Source: Sphingobacteriales bacterium 44-15 (GTDB taxonomy: Bacteria > Bacteroidota > Bacteroidia > Chitinophagales > Chitinophagaceae). From it: DNA of 64,000 nt. Every line of letters begins with the position of its first letter. Positions within the stretch are counted from its first letter, which is position 1. The DNA lies in contig MKWG01000003.1 in NCBI GenBank assembly GCA_001899685.1, positions 310,001 through 374,000 of the forward strand, given 5' to 3'. The position numbers and the translations under genes were made by a program. The notes beneath the pieces are model-generated. The model was given only the letters and a program-made list of their open reading frames with translations, made no database searches and was not told where the DNA came from. Shown here piece after piece: positions 18,572 to 27,204 of this stretch.

Positions 18572-18948
18572 TATAAGTTATTGACTATACGGTGAATGCC
18601 ATCCTTAATTAAAGGCACATTAAAATTCACCAATAGTCCCAATTTTATTCCGGTCAGGTTTAAATAGGTTTGCACTTGTTTATAATGAACTTCAGATAAT
18701 GACTCAATTGATTTAAACTCAATTAAAACCTTATTATCAATGATCACATCCGCTCTGAAACCAACGCCTAATTTTATTTCTTCGTGAACCAGAACTATTT
18801 CCTGTTGCCTGCTAAATGGTATATTGGTTTTAATCCATTCATAACAAAATATCTCTTCATAAACATTCTCAAACAAGCCCGGGCCATATCGCTTATGGAT
18901 TTTATAGCAAAGGTCAACAATTAGCTTTGACAGTTCATTTTCTGTCAT
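18571..18948 (-). CDS. GxxExxY family protein
   Basis: A 125-residue protein of the GxxExxY family. The signature is visible as GPGLFENVYEE (G-x2-E-x2-Y, about residues 23-33), followed by VGFRADVIIDNKVLIEFKS, which resembles a PD-(D/E)xK nuclease-like core (D, then ExK). The function of the family is not established. The conserved start is MTENELSK at 18948; the frame is open further upstream. It sits inside the nuo operon between nuoF and nuoG, flanked by CGCAAAG-type repeats in inverted orientation, which suggests arrival as a small mobile cassette. It is co-oriented with nuo, so transcription of nuoG must pass through it. Confidence 0.88.
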   Translation of the reverse strand: MTENELSKLIVDLCYKIHKRYGPGLFENVYEEIFCYEWIKTNIPFSRQQEIVLVHEEIKLGVGFRADVIIDNKVLIEFKSIESLSEVHYKQVQTYLNLTGIKLGLLVNFNVPLIKDGIHRIVNNL

Positions 18949-18978
18949 ATAGGTGTTTTTCGTTAACAATCTCTTTCA

Positions 18979-19023
18979 AAAAAAACTTACGCCCCTTTGC
19001 CCTCTTTGCCCCTTTGCGTGAAA
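18979..19023. repeat. CGCAAAG-type repeat, inner copy on the nuoF side
   Basis: On the plus strand this copy runs from an A-tract through CCCCTTTGCCCTCTTTGCCC to CTTTGCGTGAAAT. It is direct relative to the copy at 19065-19110 (86-bp offset) and inverted relative to 18532-18571. Confidence 0.75.
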
Positions 19024-19064
19024 TCCTTCTCTGCCAAAGGAGTTTTCGTTGGCAATATCTTCCC

Positions 19065-19110
19065 AAAAAACTTATGTCTCTTTGCCTTCTTTGCGGCTTT
19101 GCGTGAAACC
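19065..19110. repeat. CGCAAAG-type repeat, outer copy at the nuoF stop
   Basis: It runs AAAAAACTTATGTCTCTTTG then CCTTCTTTGCGGCTTTGCGTGAAACC. On the minus strand it begins immediately at the nuoF TAG stop codon. It is nearly identical to the inverted copy by nuoG (shared CTTTGCCTTCTTTGCGGCTT core). Confidence 0.8.
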
Positions 19111-20462
19111 TACGCCACCACTTCCCTCGCATCCGCATAATGCGCCAGCCCGTAATTTCTTCTCATACATTCATCCGGGTTCAGCACATGCCATTCAAAT
19201 TCATCGCGGAAATGACGTATAGCTGCAGCCACCGGCCATGCAGCAGCATCTCCCAGCGGACAAATGGTATTCCCTTCAATCTTGCGCTGGATATCCCAGA
19301 GCAGATCAATATCACTCATCTTCCCTCTGCCTGTATCTATATTTTTAAGAATTTTCTCCATCCACCCCGTTCCTTCACGGCAGGGACTGCACTGCCCACA
19401 GCTTTCATGACGATAGAAACGGGCCAGCGTATAAGTGTTTTTTACAACACACTGGTCTTCATCATAAACGATAAAGCCACCGCTACCCATCATACTGCCG
19501 GTAGCAAAGCCACCATCACTCAGGCTTTCGTAGTTCATATACCTTGTTTCGCCCTTTGCTGTTTTCAGCAGGAGGTTTGCAGGCAGGATAGGTACGGAAG
19601 AACCGCCCGGTATACAGGCTTTCAGCCGCTTACCATTAGGTATGCCCCCGCAATATTCATCGCTGTATATAAATTCTTCCACGCTGATGGTCATGTCTAT
19701 TTCGTATACTCCCGGCTTGTTAATATTGCCGCAGGCAGAGATCAGCTTGGTTCCTGTAGAACGGCCTACACCGATCTTTGCATATTCTTCGCCGCCCATA
19801 TTAATAACAGGAACAACTGCTGCAAGCGTTTCTACGTTATTCACCACTGTTGGTCTGTCCCATACGCCTTTCAAAGCAGGAAAGGGCGGTTTAATGCGAG
19901 GATTGCCTCTTTTACCTTCCAGCGATTCTATCAATGCTGTTTCCTCGCCGCAGATATAGGCGCCTGCACCCCGCTGCACATATATTTCACAATCGAAGCC
20001 GGTGCCAAGAATGTTTTTCCCGAGCCACCCGTTGACTTTGGCTTCTGCTATAGCCTGCTCCAGGATATCCGGGATCCATGCATATTCCCCTCTTATATAA
20101 ATATAGGTGGCATTACTACCGAGGGCAAAAGAGCTGACGATCAGGCCTTCTATCAGCAGGTGCGGAATAAACTCCATCAGGAAGCGGTCTTTAAAAGTAC
20201 CGGGCTCACTCTCATCCGCATTACATACCAGGTGACGGGGAACGCCTTCAGGCTTGGCAATAAAGCTCCATTTCATACCTGTAGGAAATCCTGCGCCGCC
20301 GCGGCCACGCAACCCACTTTTCTTGACTTCGTCAACGATAGCTTCAGGTGTCATGGTCTTCAGCGCCTTCTCCACGCTGGCATAGCCGCCATGTTTCCTG
20401 TAAGCATCATAGTACCTGATACCTTCAACATTAGCATGCTCTAATAATAATTTTCTTCCCAT
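19110..20462 (-). CDS. nuoF: NADH-quinone oxidoreductase subunit F (NADH- and FMN-binding)
   Basis: A 450-residue peripheral subunit where NADH binds and is oxidised. FMN/NADH motifs are GLRGRGGAGFPTGMKWSF (about residues 50-67) and GAGAYICGEETALIESLEGK (about 168-187). The N3 4Fe-4S ligands are in ESCGQCSPCREGTGWM (near 350) and in TICPLGDAAAWP (near 395). It ends at EVVA with a TAG stop that touches a repeat. A SnoaL-like gene precedes it (39-bp gap) where nuoE would normally be adjacent. Confidence 0.96.
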   Translation of the reverse strand: MGRKLLLEHANVEGIRYYDAYRKHGGYASVEKALKTMTPEAIVDEVKKSGLRGRGGAGFPTGMKWSFIAKPEGVPRHLVCNADESEPGTFKDRFLMEFIPHLLIEGLIVSSFALGSNATYIYIRGEYAWIPDILEQAIAEAKVNGWLGKNILGTGFDCEIYVQRGAGAYICGEETALIESLEGKRGNPRIKPPFPALKGVWDRPTVVNNVETLAAVVPVINMGGEEYAKIGVGRSTGTKLISACGNINKPGVYEIDMTISVEEFIYSDEYCGGIPNGKRLKACIPGGSSVPILPANLLLKTAKGETRYMNYESLSDGGFATGSMMGSGGFIVYDEDQCVVKNTYTLARFYRHESCGQCSPCREGTGWMEKILKNIDTGRGKMSDIDLLWDIQRKIEGNTICPLGDAAAWPVAAAIRHFRDEFEWHVLNPDECMRRNYGLAHYADAREVVA

Positions 20463-20501
20463 ATTATGATCAGCGATATTATGATTTCAACCGCTTAATT
20501 T

Positions 20502-20942
20502 TTATTTTGGCTGTTCGGGCAATTTGGTTGCCTGCCTTGCTGCGAGTTGCCATTTTCCTTTATTGCTTTTTACCCAAACCTGCAGCACATGAAGCGCAAT
20601 CTTAAATTCCCTGCCCTCATTTAATCCTTCTGCTACTCCGCTGTATCTTACTATCGCCCAGTCTTTACCTATTGCAGCGACATACAGATTGCTTCTCTCT
20701 ATTTTCTGATACGCCAGTTTCCCGCTTTTACAATCATTAATCACATCCTGCCTGCTTTGTATCCATCCTGTAGAGTGTCCAAAATTTACCTCCTTATACA
20801 GCAAAGCCTCAATTTCCTGATAATTTTTTGCGATCAAAGCGTTTTCCAGGCGGGCAACATTTTCTTTTACTGTTGCACTGTCTGATTGCGCATGCGCAAC
20901 CGATGCTAAGAAGAACAATACTATGGCAAAAACAAAACGCAT
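20502..20942 (-). CDS. Exported SnoaL/NTF2-like (DUF4440-type) protein inside the nuo operon
   Basis: A 146-residue protein with a clear signal peptide (MRFVFAIVLFFLASVAHAQ). The mature part has the small cone-shaped NTF2/SnoaL pattern: an initial helix (VARLENALIAKNYQEIEALL), then VNFGHSTGWIQSRQDVI, and C-terminal strands (HVLQVWVKSNKGKWQLAARQ). Members of this superfamily range from enzymes to binding proteins, so no reaction is assigned. It starts 3 bp after the nuoE stop and ends 39 bp before nuoF, so it is translated within the complex I transcript, although it is not a known complex I subunit and would be periplasmic. Confidence 0.8.
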   Translation of the reverse strand: MRFVFAIVLFFLASVAHAQSDSATVKENVARLENALIAKNYQEIEALLYKEVNFGHSTGWIQSRQDVINDCKSGKLAYQKIERSNLYVAAIGKDWAIVRYSGVAEGLNEGREFKIALHVLQVWVKSNKGKWQLAARQATKLPEQPK

Positions 20943-20945
20943 TTT

Positions 20946-21440
20946 TTAATTATTTACCGCTGCATTTTTCCTGCACTCTTCAATGATCGCATCCACTTTT
21001 TCTTTGGTCAGATGTTCTTTATAATGTTTCCCCAGTTGCATCATAGGCGCATACCCGCAGGCGCCGAGGCATTCCACTGTTTTAAGCGTGAAGAGACCGT
21101 CGCCGGTAGTTTCGCCTGGTTTAATACCGAGCTTCTCGCCGATATATGCTATAATATCGTCGCAGCCCCGCACCATACAGGGACCGGTCTGGCACACTTC
21201 AAACATGTATTTGCCTACAGGTTTCAGGTTGTACATCGAATAGAAAGTGGCTACCTCATATACTTCTATAGGCTCAAGCTTCAGCAGTGCTGCAACATAA
21301 TCCATCGTTTCCGTGCTCAGCCAGCCGAATTGTTCCTGCGCAAGATGCAGTACCGGTAACAAAGCACTTTTTTGCCTCCCCTCAGGATAGCGCGCAATGA
21401 TCTCGTCTACTTTTTTTAATTTTTCTTCCGAAAACTTCAT
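20946..21440 (-). CDS. nuoE: NADH-quinone oxidoreductase subunit E
   Basis: A 164-residue peripheral subunit with a thioredoxin-like 2Fe-2S domain (centre N1a). The four ligands are in CQTGPCMVRGC (first two, spaced C-x4-C) and VECLGACGYAPMMQ (C-x3-C). The helical N-terminal part (ARYPEGRQKSALLPVLHLAQ) is typical. An upstream TTG at 21446 is in frame, but the ATG at 21440 is preferred. It abuts the exported SnoaL-like gene. Confidence 0.95.
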   Translation of the reverse strand: MKFSEEKLKKVDEIIARYPEGRQKSALLPVLHLAQEQFGWLSTETMDYVAALLKLEPIEVYEVATFYSMYNLKPVGKYMFEVCQTGPCMVRGCDDIIAYIGEKLGIKPGETTGDGLFTLKTVECLGACGYAPMMQLGKHYKEHLTKEKVDAIIEECRKNAAVNN

Positions 21441-21468
21441 TTTCAAATTTTCAAATTTTCAAATTGGA

Positions 21469-22716
21469 TCATGCATCCATTTCTCCGGCTATCAAATTCA
21501 GGCTGCTCATTACTACTACCGCATCAGCAAGCATCGCATTTTTAATCAGTTCGGGATATGCCTGGTAATAAATAAAACATGGCCTGCGGAAATGCAGCCG
21601 GTAGGGCGATCTTCCGCCATCGCTGATAAGATAAAAACCCAGCTCCCCGTTGGCGCCTTCCACGCTATGCCACACCTCCCCCGGAGGGATCTCAGTCTCG
21701 CCCATAATGATCTTGAAATGCCATATCAGCGCTTCCATTTTTGTGTATACATCCTCTTTCGGAGGCAGGTAATATTCAGGCACATTGGCATGATATACTT
21801 CCGCTTCTTCCCCGCTGAACTGCTGTATTTTGTGATAAGCCTGCTCAATGATCTTTAATGATTCCCACATTTCCTGGTTGCGTACCAGCCACCTGTCGTA
21901 CACATCGCCGGTGGTGCCAACAGGAATATTAAATTCAAAGTCCTGGTAGCTGCAGTAAGGGGTATGCACGCGCACATCATAATCTATGCCTGTGGCTCTT
22001 AAATTAGGCCCGGTAAAGCCATAGTTCAATGCCCGCTCTGCATCAATAGGTCCTGCTCCTACGGTACGGTCAACAAATATCCTGTTGCGTTGCAGCAGGT
22101 TCTCAAATTCCTTCAGCGCCTTTGGAAACTCACGTAAGAATTTTTCCAGCTTCTGCCATGCAGTGGCATTGAAATTTCTTTCAAATCCCCCGATCCTGCC
22201 GATATTGGTAGTAAGCCTCGAGCCGCATATCTCCTCGTATATTTCGTATATCAGCTCCCGGTATTGCATTACATAGAGGAATACGGAGAGCGCCCCGGTA
22301 TCCACGCCTATTACGGAGTTGCAAATAATATGATCCGCCGTGCGCGCCAGCTCCATAATGATCACCCGTAAATAGTCCACGCGCTTGGGCGTCTCAATAC
22401 CGAGCAGCTTTTCGCAGGTCATGTGCCAGCCCATATTGTTGATGGGGCTTGAACAATAATTCAGCCTGTCAGTAAGCGGTGTGATCTGGTATAAAGGTCT
22501 GCGTTCTGCAATTTTTTCAAATGCCCTGTGGATATACCCTACTGTGGATTCTGCGGAGATAACACGTTCGCCATCCACTTCAAGAATATTCTGGAATACT
22601 CCATGGGTAGCGGGATGGGTAGGTCCCAGGTTGAGCGTAGTAGTCTCTTTCTCGATAGAACCTTCGGGAAGCTTAATATTGTGCTCTTTGGGATGCTGTA
22701 ATAATTCTTCTGTCAT
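21469..22716 (-). CDS. nuoD: NADH-quinone oxidoreductase subunit D
   Basis: A 415-residue 49-kDa-type subunit lining the quinone site of complex I. Key stretches are LNLGPTHPATHGVFQNILEV (beta-hairpin with quinone-site His), HRAFEKIAERRP, DRLNYCSSPINNMGWH, and the C-terminal EGANGELGFYLISDGGRSP. The frame is open to 22773, but the ATG at 22716 lies 10 bp after the nuoC stop and gives a normal N-terminus, so it is chosen over a start inside nuoC. Confidence 0.96.
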   Translation of the reverse strand: MTEELLQHPKEHNIKLPEGSIEKETTTLNLGPTHPATHGVFQNILEVDGERVISAESTVGYIHRAFEKIAERRPLYQITPLTDRLNYCSSPINNMGWHMTCEKLLGIETPKRVDYLRVIIMELARTADHIICNSVIGVDTGALSVFLYVMQYRELIYEIYEEICGSRLTTNIGRIGGFERNFNATAWQKLEKFLREFPKALKEFENLLQRNRIFVDRTVGAGPIDAERALNYGFTGPNLRATGIDYDVRVHTPYCSYQDFEFNIPVGTTGDVYDRWLVRNQEMWESLKIIEQAYHKIQQFSGEEAEVYHANVPEYYLPPKEDVYTKMEALIWHFKIIMGETEIPPGEVWHSVEGANGELGFYLISDGGRSPYRLHFRRPCFIYYQAYPELIKNAMLADAVVVMSSLNLIAGEMDA

Positions 22717-22726
22717 TAATCTCGCT

Positions 22727-23242
22727 TTAAATGGTTCCTCCTCTTCCAAACATTTCATCATCTTTATCTGCACGGGTCTGGTCTTCCATAGGGTATTCCT
22801 TCCTCATCGGGAAATAATCCATCTCGTCTACGTTTAAGATACGTTTGAGATTGGGATGCCCGGTAAAGTTAACACCGAAAAAATCGTAGGTTTCCCTTTC
22901 CATCCAGTTGGCGCAGGCAAACAATTGGGTAGCCGTAAACACATCAGGAGTATCAATACCCGTATATATTTTGAAACGCAGCCTTATATTATCTGTCATA
23001 TTATGCAGATGGTATACTACCGACAGCTCTCTTCCTTTATCATTGGGGTAATGTACCGCCTGCAAATCCGTGAGAAACCTGAATTTCAGCTCAGGATCGT
23101 CATACAGGAACTGCAGCACTTTGAGATTCATTTCCTTAGGTGCTTCAAAAGTGAGCATTCCATAAGGCTCGGTAAAATTGCTTACCTGTTCACCGAATTT
23201 TTCTGTTAATCTCTGTTTGATATAATCGTTGGTCAGTTCCAT
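22727..23242 (-). CDS. nuoC: NADH-quinone oxidoreductase subunit C
   Basis: A 171-residue 30-kDa-type subunit. The family signature is complete: WMERETYDFFGVNFTGHPNL followed by LKRILNVDEMDYFPMRKEYP. A TTG four codons upstream (23254) also opens the frame, but the ATG at 23242 (MELTNDYIKQ) fits homologues better. NuoC and NuoD are separate genes here, not fused as in Escherichia coli. Confidence 0.95.
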   Translation of the reverse strand: MELTNDYIKQRLTEKFGEQVSNFTEPYGMLTFEAPKEMNLKVLQFLYDDPELKFRFLTDLQAVHYPNDKGRELSVVYHLHNMTDNIRLRFKIYTGIDTPDVFTATQLFACANWMERETYDFFGVNFTGHPNLKRILNVDEMDYFPMRKEYPMEDQTRADKDDEMFGRGGTI

Positions 23243-23269
23243 TGCTTTGTTCAAATTATAATCCTGACG

Positions 23270-23860
23270 TTATTGTATGCCATAACTCAGCAGCAGTTGC
23301 TGGTAATGGTCGCTGTTCCTCCTGCGTATACTTTCGTTCTGCACCAGGTCCTGTATTGCCAGCACACCATCCAGGATGGCTTCCGGCCGGGGCGGGCAAC
23401 CCGGAACATATACATCTACGGGCATAATCTGGTCTATTCCCTGCAAAACCGAATAGCTGTCGAAAATACCGCCGCTTGAAGCGCATGCCCCCACAGCCAT
23501 TACCCAGCGCGGCTCCGACATCTGGATATAGACCTGCCTTAATACCGGCGCCATCTTTTTGGCAATGGTACCCATTACCATCAGCAAATCGCACTGGCGG
23601 GGAGTAAATCCCATTCTTTCTGCGCCAAACCTGCCAAGGTCGTAGTGTGATCCCATAGTAGCCATAAATTCAATACCACAACAGGATGTTGCAAAAGGTA
23701 GCGGCCATAAAGAGTTTTTTCTCGCCAGCCCTACCACTTCGCTGAGCTTGGTGGTAAAAAATCCTTCCCCGTTGTGACCGGGAGGCGCTCCTACCACACT
23801 GATATGACCCTCTGTATCTCTTTCTTTAGGCGTTATGTTAAATCTTACCGGGCGTGCCAT
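23270..23860 (-). CDS. nuoB: NADH-quinone oxidoreductase subunit B
   Basis: A 196-residue subunit carrying cluster N2, the last electron carrier before quinone. Ligands are the tandem Cys in TSCCGIEFMATMGSHYD (near residue 62), the Cys in VGACASSGGIFDSYS and the Cys in YVPGCPPRPEAI. The N-terminus (MARPVRFNITPKERD) is longer than in some homologues but plausible. ATG start, 27 bp upstream of the nuoC region and 56 bp after nuoA. Confidence 0.96.
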   Translation of the reverse strand: MARPVRFNITPKERDTEGHISVVGAPPGHNGEGFFTTKLSEVVGLARKNSLWPLPFATSCCGIEFMATMGSHYDLGRFGAERMGFTPRQCDLLMVMGTIAKKMAPVLRQVYIQMSEPRWVMAVGACASSGGIFDSYSVLQGIDQIMPVDVYVPGCPPRPEAILDGVLAIQDLVQNESIRRRNSDHYQQLLLSYGIQ

Positions 23861-23916
23861 AATAAAAATTTTAAGTTCACAAAAAGCAATACATCACCGG
23901 GGCCTGTTGGGAAGCA

Positions 23917-24333
23917 TCAGTCTTCCCATTTTAAAGCCCCCTTCCTGATAATATAATAAAATCCAGCAAGAAAAAAGCCAACAAAAGCAAGCACTGCCGA
24001 AAAACCTTCCCATCCCAGATGCCTGAAATTAACGGCATAAGGATAAAAAAAGATGACTTCCACATCAAAAAGCACAAATAAGATCGCTACCAGGAAGTAT
24101 TTAACAGCCAGGGGTTGCCGGGCATTTCCGCTGATTTCAATACCACTTTCAAAGTTCTCCAGCTTTTCGGGAGTGCCTCTTTTGGGACCCAGGAGATGGG
24201 TCACAACCATCATTACCACAACAAAACCTGCTGCAAAAAGCAGTTGCAGGGCTATAGGAAAGTAATTAAATGAGCTGTTGACATCTGCTGCCGGGGAAAC
24301 TGCGGGAGATTGAAGTAAATAAAATGTTATCAT
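23917..24333 (-). CDS. nuoA: NADH-quinone oxidoreductase subunit A
   Basis: A 138-residue membrane subunit with three helices, first gene of the operon. The conserved loop KLENFESGIE and the helix-2 segment VAILFVLFDVEVIFFYPYAV (acidic residues in the membrane near the quinone channel) identify it. A 208-bp non-coding stretch precedes it and holds a candidate promoter and the terminator of the neighbouring TPR gene. ATG start at 24333. Confidence 0.95.
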   Translation of the reverse strand: MITFYLLQSPAVSPAADVNSSFNYFPIALQLLFAAGFVVVMMVVTHLLGPKRGTPEKLENFESGIEISGNARQPLAVKYFLVAILFVLFDVEVIFFYPYAVNFRHLGWEGFSAVLAFVGFFLAGFYYIIRKGALKWED

Positions 24334-24442
24334 CTCATCTCAAGATTTTCATTGTAACAGAAAAACGAACGGATCAAAATCAATTTTGGTACAGCAGCAT
24401 CAGTATTTTTCTGTTTTTGGTAAGTTGTGAAATATCCAATGG

Positions 24443-24450
24443 CAAAAATA
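24443..24450 (-). promoter_or_regulatory. Candidate -7 element for the nuo operon (TATTTTTG)
   Basis: On the minus strand the sequence is TATTTTTG, matching TAnnTTTG, about 110 nt upstream of nuoA. It is the only match in the gap. A -33 TTG is not evident at 17-23 bp, so this is a weak call. Confidence 0.3.
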
Positions 24451-24480
24451 AGGTAAGCTGTATTAAAAACCATTCTTAAT

Positions 24481-24526
24481 AAAAATAAAGCCCCAAAACC
24501 ACTGACGATTTTGGGGCTTTATTTTT
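24481..24526 (-). terminator. Strong rho-independent terminator after the TPR gene
   Basis: A perfect 18-bp stem (AAAAATAAAGCCCCAAAA at 24481-24498 and its complement at 24509-24526) encloses a 10-nt loop. A/T tracts on both sides allow termination in either direction. It lies 16 bp beyond the TPR gene stop and insulates the nuo promoter region from that operon. Confidence 0.9.
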
Positions 24527-24541
24527 ATATAAGGTATATCT

Positions 24542-26215
24542 CTACTTTGTTCCTGTCTTCTTGGTAGAATTGCTCTTGGGTTGAGGTCTGTTGAGGGCCT
24601 GCTGGAGAATATCCTTGTTTTTTTGCGCATCCGCATTACCCGGGTCTACTTCCAGTATTTTATCTAAATAGGTTATTGCTGTTGCATAGTCTTTTAAATT
24701 ATTGGCATAATAACCCGCCATATAACCATAGGTCAACTGTAAAGATTGTTTGTATTTATCTTTATCGGCCTCTGCCAGCTGAATAAATTTTGTAGCGTCC
24801 TCAAGAGGTGCGGCAGAAGGAATACCGGAGCTTAAAGCGGCAGTATCAGCAGACCACTTGGTACGGAAAGCGCCATAAAAGCCCTGCACATCGTCCGGGT
24901 ATTTTGTTTTATACAGGGTGAATACGCTGTCGGCCGTTACATAGTTTTCTCCGTAAAAATTCTCCCATCCTGCATAAAACAGATCACGCCCGGTATAGTC
25001 GGGTTTGTATTGCAATATTTTAGTAAGCCATTCTGCAGCTTTCGGATGGTTATTCATTTTTTTATACATATTAGCCGCTGCATTAGCATAATCAATCCGG
25101 TGAGCTGTTACGGTATCCATGGCAATCAGTTTCCCGAAATATTCATCAGCCTGGGCTATCTTGTCCGGGAATTTAGCAGAGATCTCAGCCATTTTAACGT
25201 AGTTATCCGGAAGGATGACATCAGGATTGGCTTTGGCGAAAAATGTTTCCATATTCTGGAGCGCATTCACTGAATCGCCAAGTTTGTCGTAGGCGTAGGC
25301 TTTTGTACGGTACAATTTAACATCTGCTTTGTCGCCATCCTTTTGCAGTTTTTCGTCTGCTTTGGCAATAGCGCCTTTAAAATCTCCTGAAGCATATACC
25401 AGGCTGATCTCTTCTGCTTCCACCGAAGGAGTAAAATCTGTATTTGCCTTGTATTTCGCAAAGAAGTCGCGCGCCTTATTCACATCGCGGCTATACCAGT
25501 AAGAGTACAGGTCATAGTAAGCAGGTGCATACTTAGGATCCAGGGTAATGGCATCATTAAAATTTTCGAGGAAGATCTTTGCCTGGTCATCACCCTGGGT
25601 GCGGTAGATCTTACCAATTTTGTATTTTGCTTCAGCCAGCTTGTCGTTTAATGTCAAAGCACTTTGATAGGAGGTTACGGCAGCCCCGCCATCCATAAGT
25701 TTACGGTAAGCGTCTCCCATATTAATATAAACATCCGGATCTTTGAATTTTTTCACCTCTGTAGCTGCTTTGAGCTTTTGAATGGCATAGTTTGCGTCGC
25801 CGGCAGCGGCATCCACATTAGCATGTCCCACAGCATCGTAAATACCCACATCTTTTCCTTTGGTGAGGCTGATAGCTGTTTCAAAACGCTGGCGGGCCTC
25901 ATTGGTCTTATTTTCCAGCAGTTCTACATGTCCCATTCCTACAAGAAGAAGCGGTTCACTTCCTTTAGCCTGCAAAGCTTTCTGATAAACAGCTTTTGCT
26001 CCGGCAGTATCATGCAATTCAATTAATGTTTGTCCAAGCCAATAAACAGCTTCAACATCGTCTGGTTTGGAAGCTACCACTTTTTCAAGGGTCTCCTTTG
26101 CGCTGTTATACCTCTCATAGTAATACAACTGTTTCCCCTCGTCCACCGATTGCGCAAAGGCAACATTGCACAGTAAAGCAGAAGCTACCATTAATCTGAT
26201 TGTGTGCTTGATCAT
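24542..26215 (-). CDS. Tetratricopeptide-repeat protein, exported
   Basis: A 557-residue protein with a signal peptide (LMVASALLCNVAFAQ). From about residue 25 to 540 it consists of TPR-like helix pairs (for example VEAVYWLGQTLIELHDTAGA, AEAKYKIGKIYRTQGDDQAK and AGYYANNLKDYATAITYLDK). The C-terminus is Lys/Ser/Thr-rich. TPR arrays mediate protein-protein contacts. It is the last gene of a TonB, small membrane protein, PstS-like operon, an arrangement common in Bacteroidota, and is followed by a strong terminator. A periplasmic scaffold role is inferred; the partner is unknown. Confidence 0.88.
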   Translation of the reverse strand: MIKHTIRLMVASALLCNVAFAQSVDEGKQLYYYERYNSAKETLEKVVASKPDDVEAVYWLGQTLIELHDTAGAKAVYQKALQAKGSEPLLLVGMGHVELLENKTNEARQRFETAISLTKGKDVGIYDAVGHANVDAAAGDANYAIQKLKAATEVKKFKDPDVYINMGDAYRKLMDGGAAVTSYQSALTLNDKLAEAKYKIGKIYRTQGDDQAKIFLENFNDAITLDPKYAPAYYDLYSYWYSRDVNKARDFFAKYKANTDFTPSVEAEEISLVYASGDFKGAIAKADEKLQKDGDKADVKLYRTKAYAYDKLGDSVNALQNMETFFAKANPDVILPDNYVKMAEISAKFPDKIAQADEYFGKLIAMDTVTAHRIDYANAAANMYKKMNNHPKAAEWLTKILQYKPDYTGRDLFYAGWENFYGENYVTADSVFTLYKTKYPDDVQGFYGAFRTKWSADTAALSSGIPSAAPLEDATKFIQLAEADKDKYKQSLQLTYGYMAGYYANNLKDYATAITYLDKILEVDPGNADAQKNKDILQQALNRPQPKSNSTKKTGTK

Positions 26216-26262
26216 TTTTGATTGAAATTTTGGTTTGATTTAAATAATATTATCCAATTATA

Positions 26263-27204
26263 TTACTCTTTGATTTCTGCATCTCTTAATGTAAAATCCA
26301 TTTTTGACGGCACAAGATAAGCCCTATAAAAGATTAATTGTCCTTTTTCGTTTTGCAAAAAGTTTGAAAACCCCTTTCCCAGCCCGCTAAAATTCTCTTT
26401 TACAATATAATACAAACCCCGTACCATCGGGTACCTTTTGGTGGCAATATTTGCCTGATAGGGTTTAATGAACTTTTCCTTGTCGTCGGTTGCCTGTACA
26501 GACGCCACTCTTACGCTGGTAAGAAAAGCCAACTGCTGCTTGTCGTCGGGATTGCCGATCCAGCTCACACCTACAAAGCCGATAGCGTCCTGGTGAGCGG
26601 CAACATAATTGATTACACCTTCGCTTGAATCAGCCCCTGCTATTCCCGGTGCCAGAGACTGTCCCTTAAGCACTGAATCAATCATATACCGTATAGTGCT
26701 TGTAGCGGTTTTGCCGTCAAGCACCGGGTTAAGTTTATAACCGCTCGTTCCGTTCATCAGCGATCTTATATCGCTCATGTCAAAAAGAGAATCTTTGGCT
26801 TTATTATTTACGATGACGGCTATAGCATCAGATGCAATTTTGCCCCATGTAGGTGCAAAGCCAAGCGTATCTTTCAAAGAATTAACTTCTTCTTCACTTA
26901 ACCCGCGTGTAACGATGACCATCCTGATACTGTCGTTCAACAGGTCTTTGAGGCACTCAGCCTCAGATTTGTAGTGAGGTATCACCTTCGCTTTGGGAAA
27001 AAGCGAGGAAAATACCTTTATCTGTGAGTCAATGACAGGCTTAAAAGATTCATCCACGCTGATATGGATCAGACCTGAAGTCAGGCTTTCGTCCCCCGAA
27101 AAAACCTTCCTGCCTCCTCCGTTGCTACAGCCTGCCGTAATAGTGAATAGAACGCCATATATACAGCAGGCAACTGTAAAATGTATTAGGTTACTCATTT
27201 TCAT
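26263..27204 (-). CDS. PstS-like substrate-binding lipoprotein
   Basis: A 313-residue lipoprotein (signal ending FTITAGC) of the PstS/periplasmic-binding-like family. Segments that fit are LIHISVDESFKPVIDSQIKV, VIVTRGLSEEE, the Ser/Gly ligand loop after TSTIRYMIDSV, and GFVGVSWIGNPDD. No phosphate permease or ATPase genes are nearby, and in Bacteroidota such proteins sit beside TonB/ExbD genes, so a role in phosphate import is not assured. Its start overlaps the preceding small gene by 4 bp (ATGA), showing translational coupling. A second ATG at 27198 is also possible. Confidence 0.82.
   Translation of the reverse strand: MKMSNLIHFTVACCIYGVLFTITAGCSNGGGRKVFSGDESLTSGLIHISVDESFKPVIDSQIKVFSSLFPKAKVIPHYKSEAECLKDLLNDSIRMVIVTRGLSEEEVNSLKDTLGFAPTWGKIASDAIAVIVNNKAKDSLFDMSDIRSLMNGTSGYKLNPVLDGKTATSTIRYMIDSVLKGQSLAPGIAGADSSEGVINYVAAHQDAIGFVGVSWIGNPDDKQQLAFLTSVRVASVQATDDKEKFIKPYQANIATKRYPMVRGLYYIVKENFSGLGKGFSNFLQNEKGQLIFYRAYLVPSKMDFTLRDAEIKE

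Noticed and set aside
19140-20444. A 434-codon open frame on the plus strand opposite nuoF
   Set aside because: It is antisense to a clearly conserved gene, its translation is Cys/His-rich without domain pattern, and it follows from the codon bias of nuoF.
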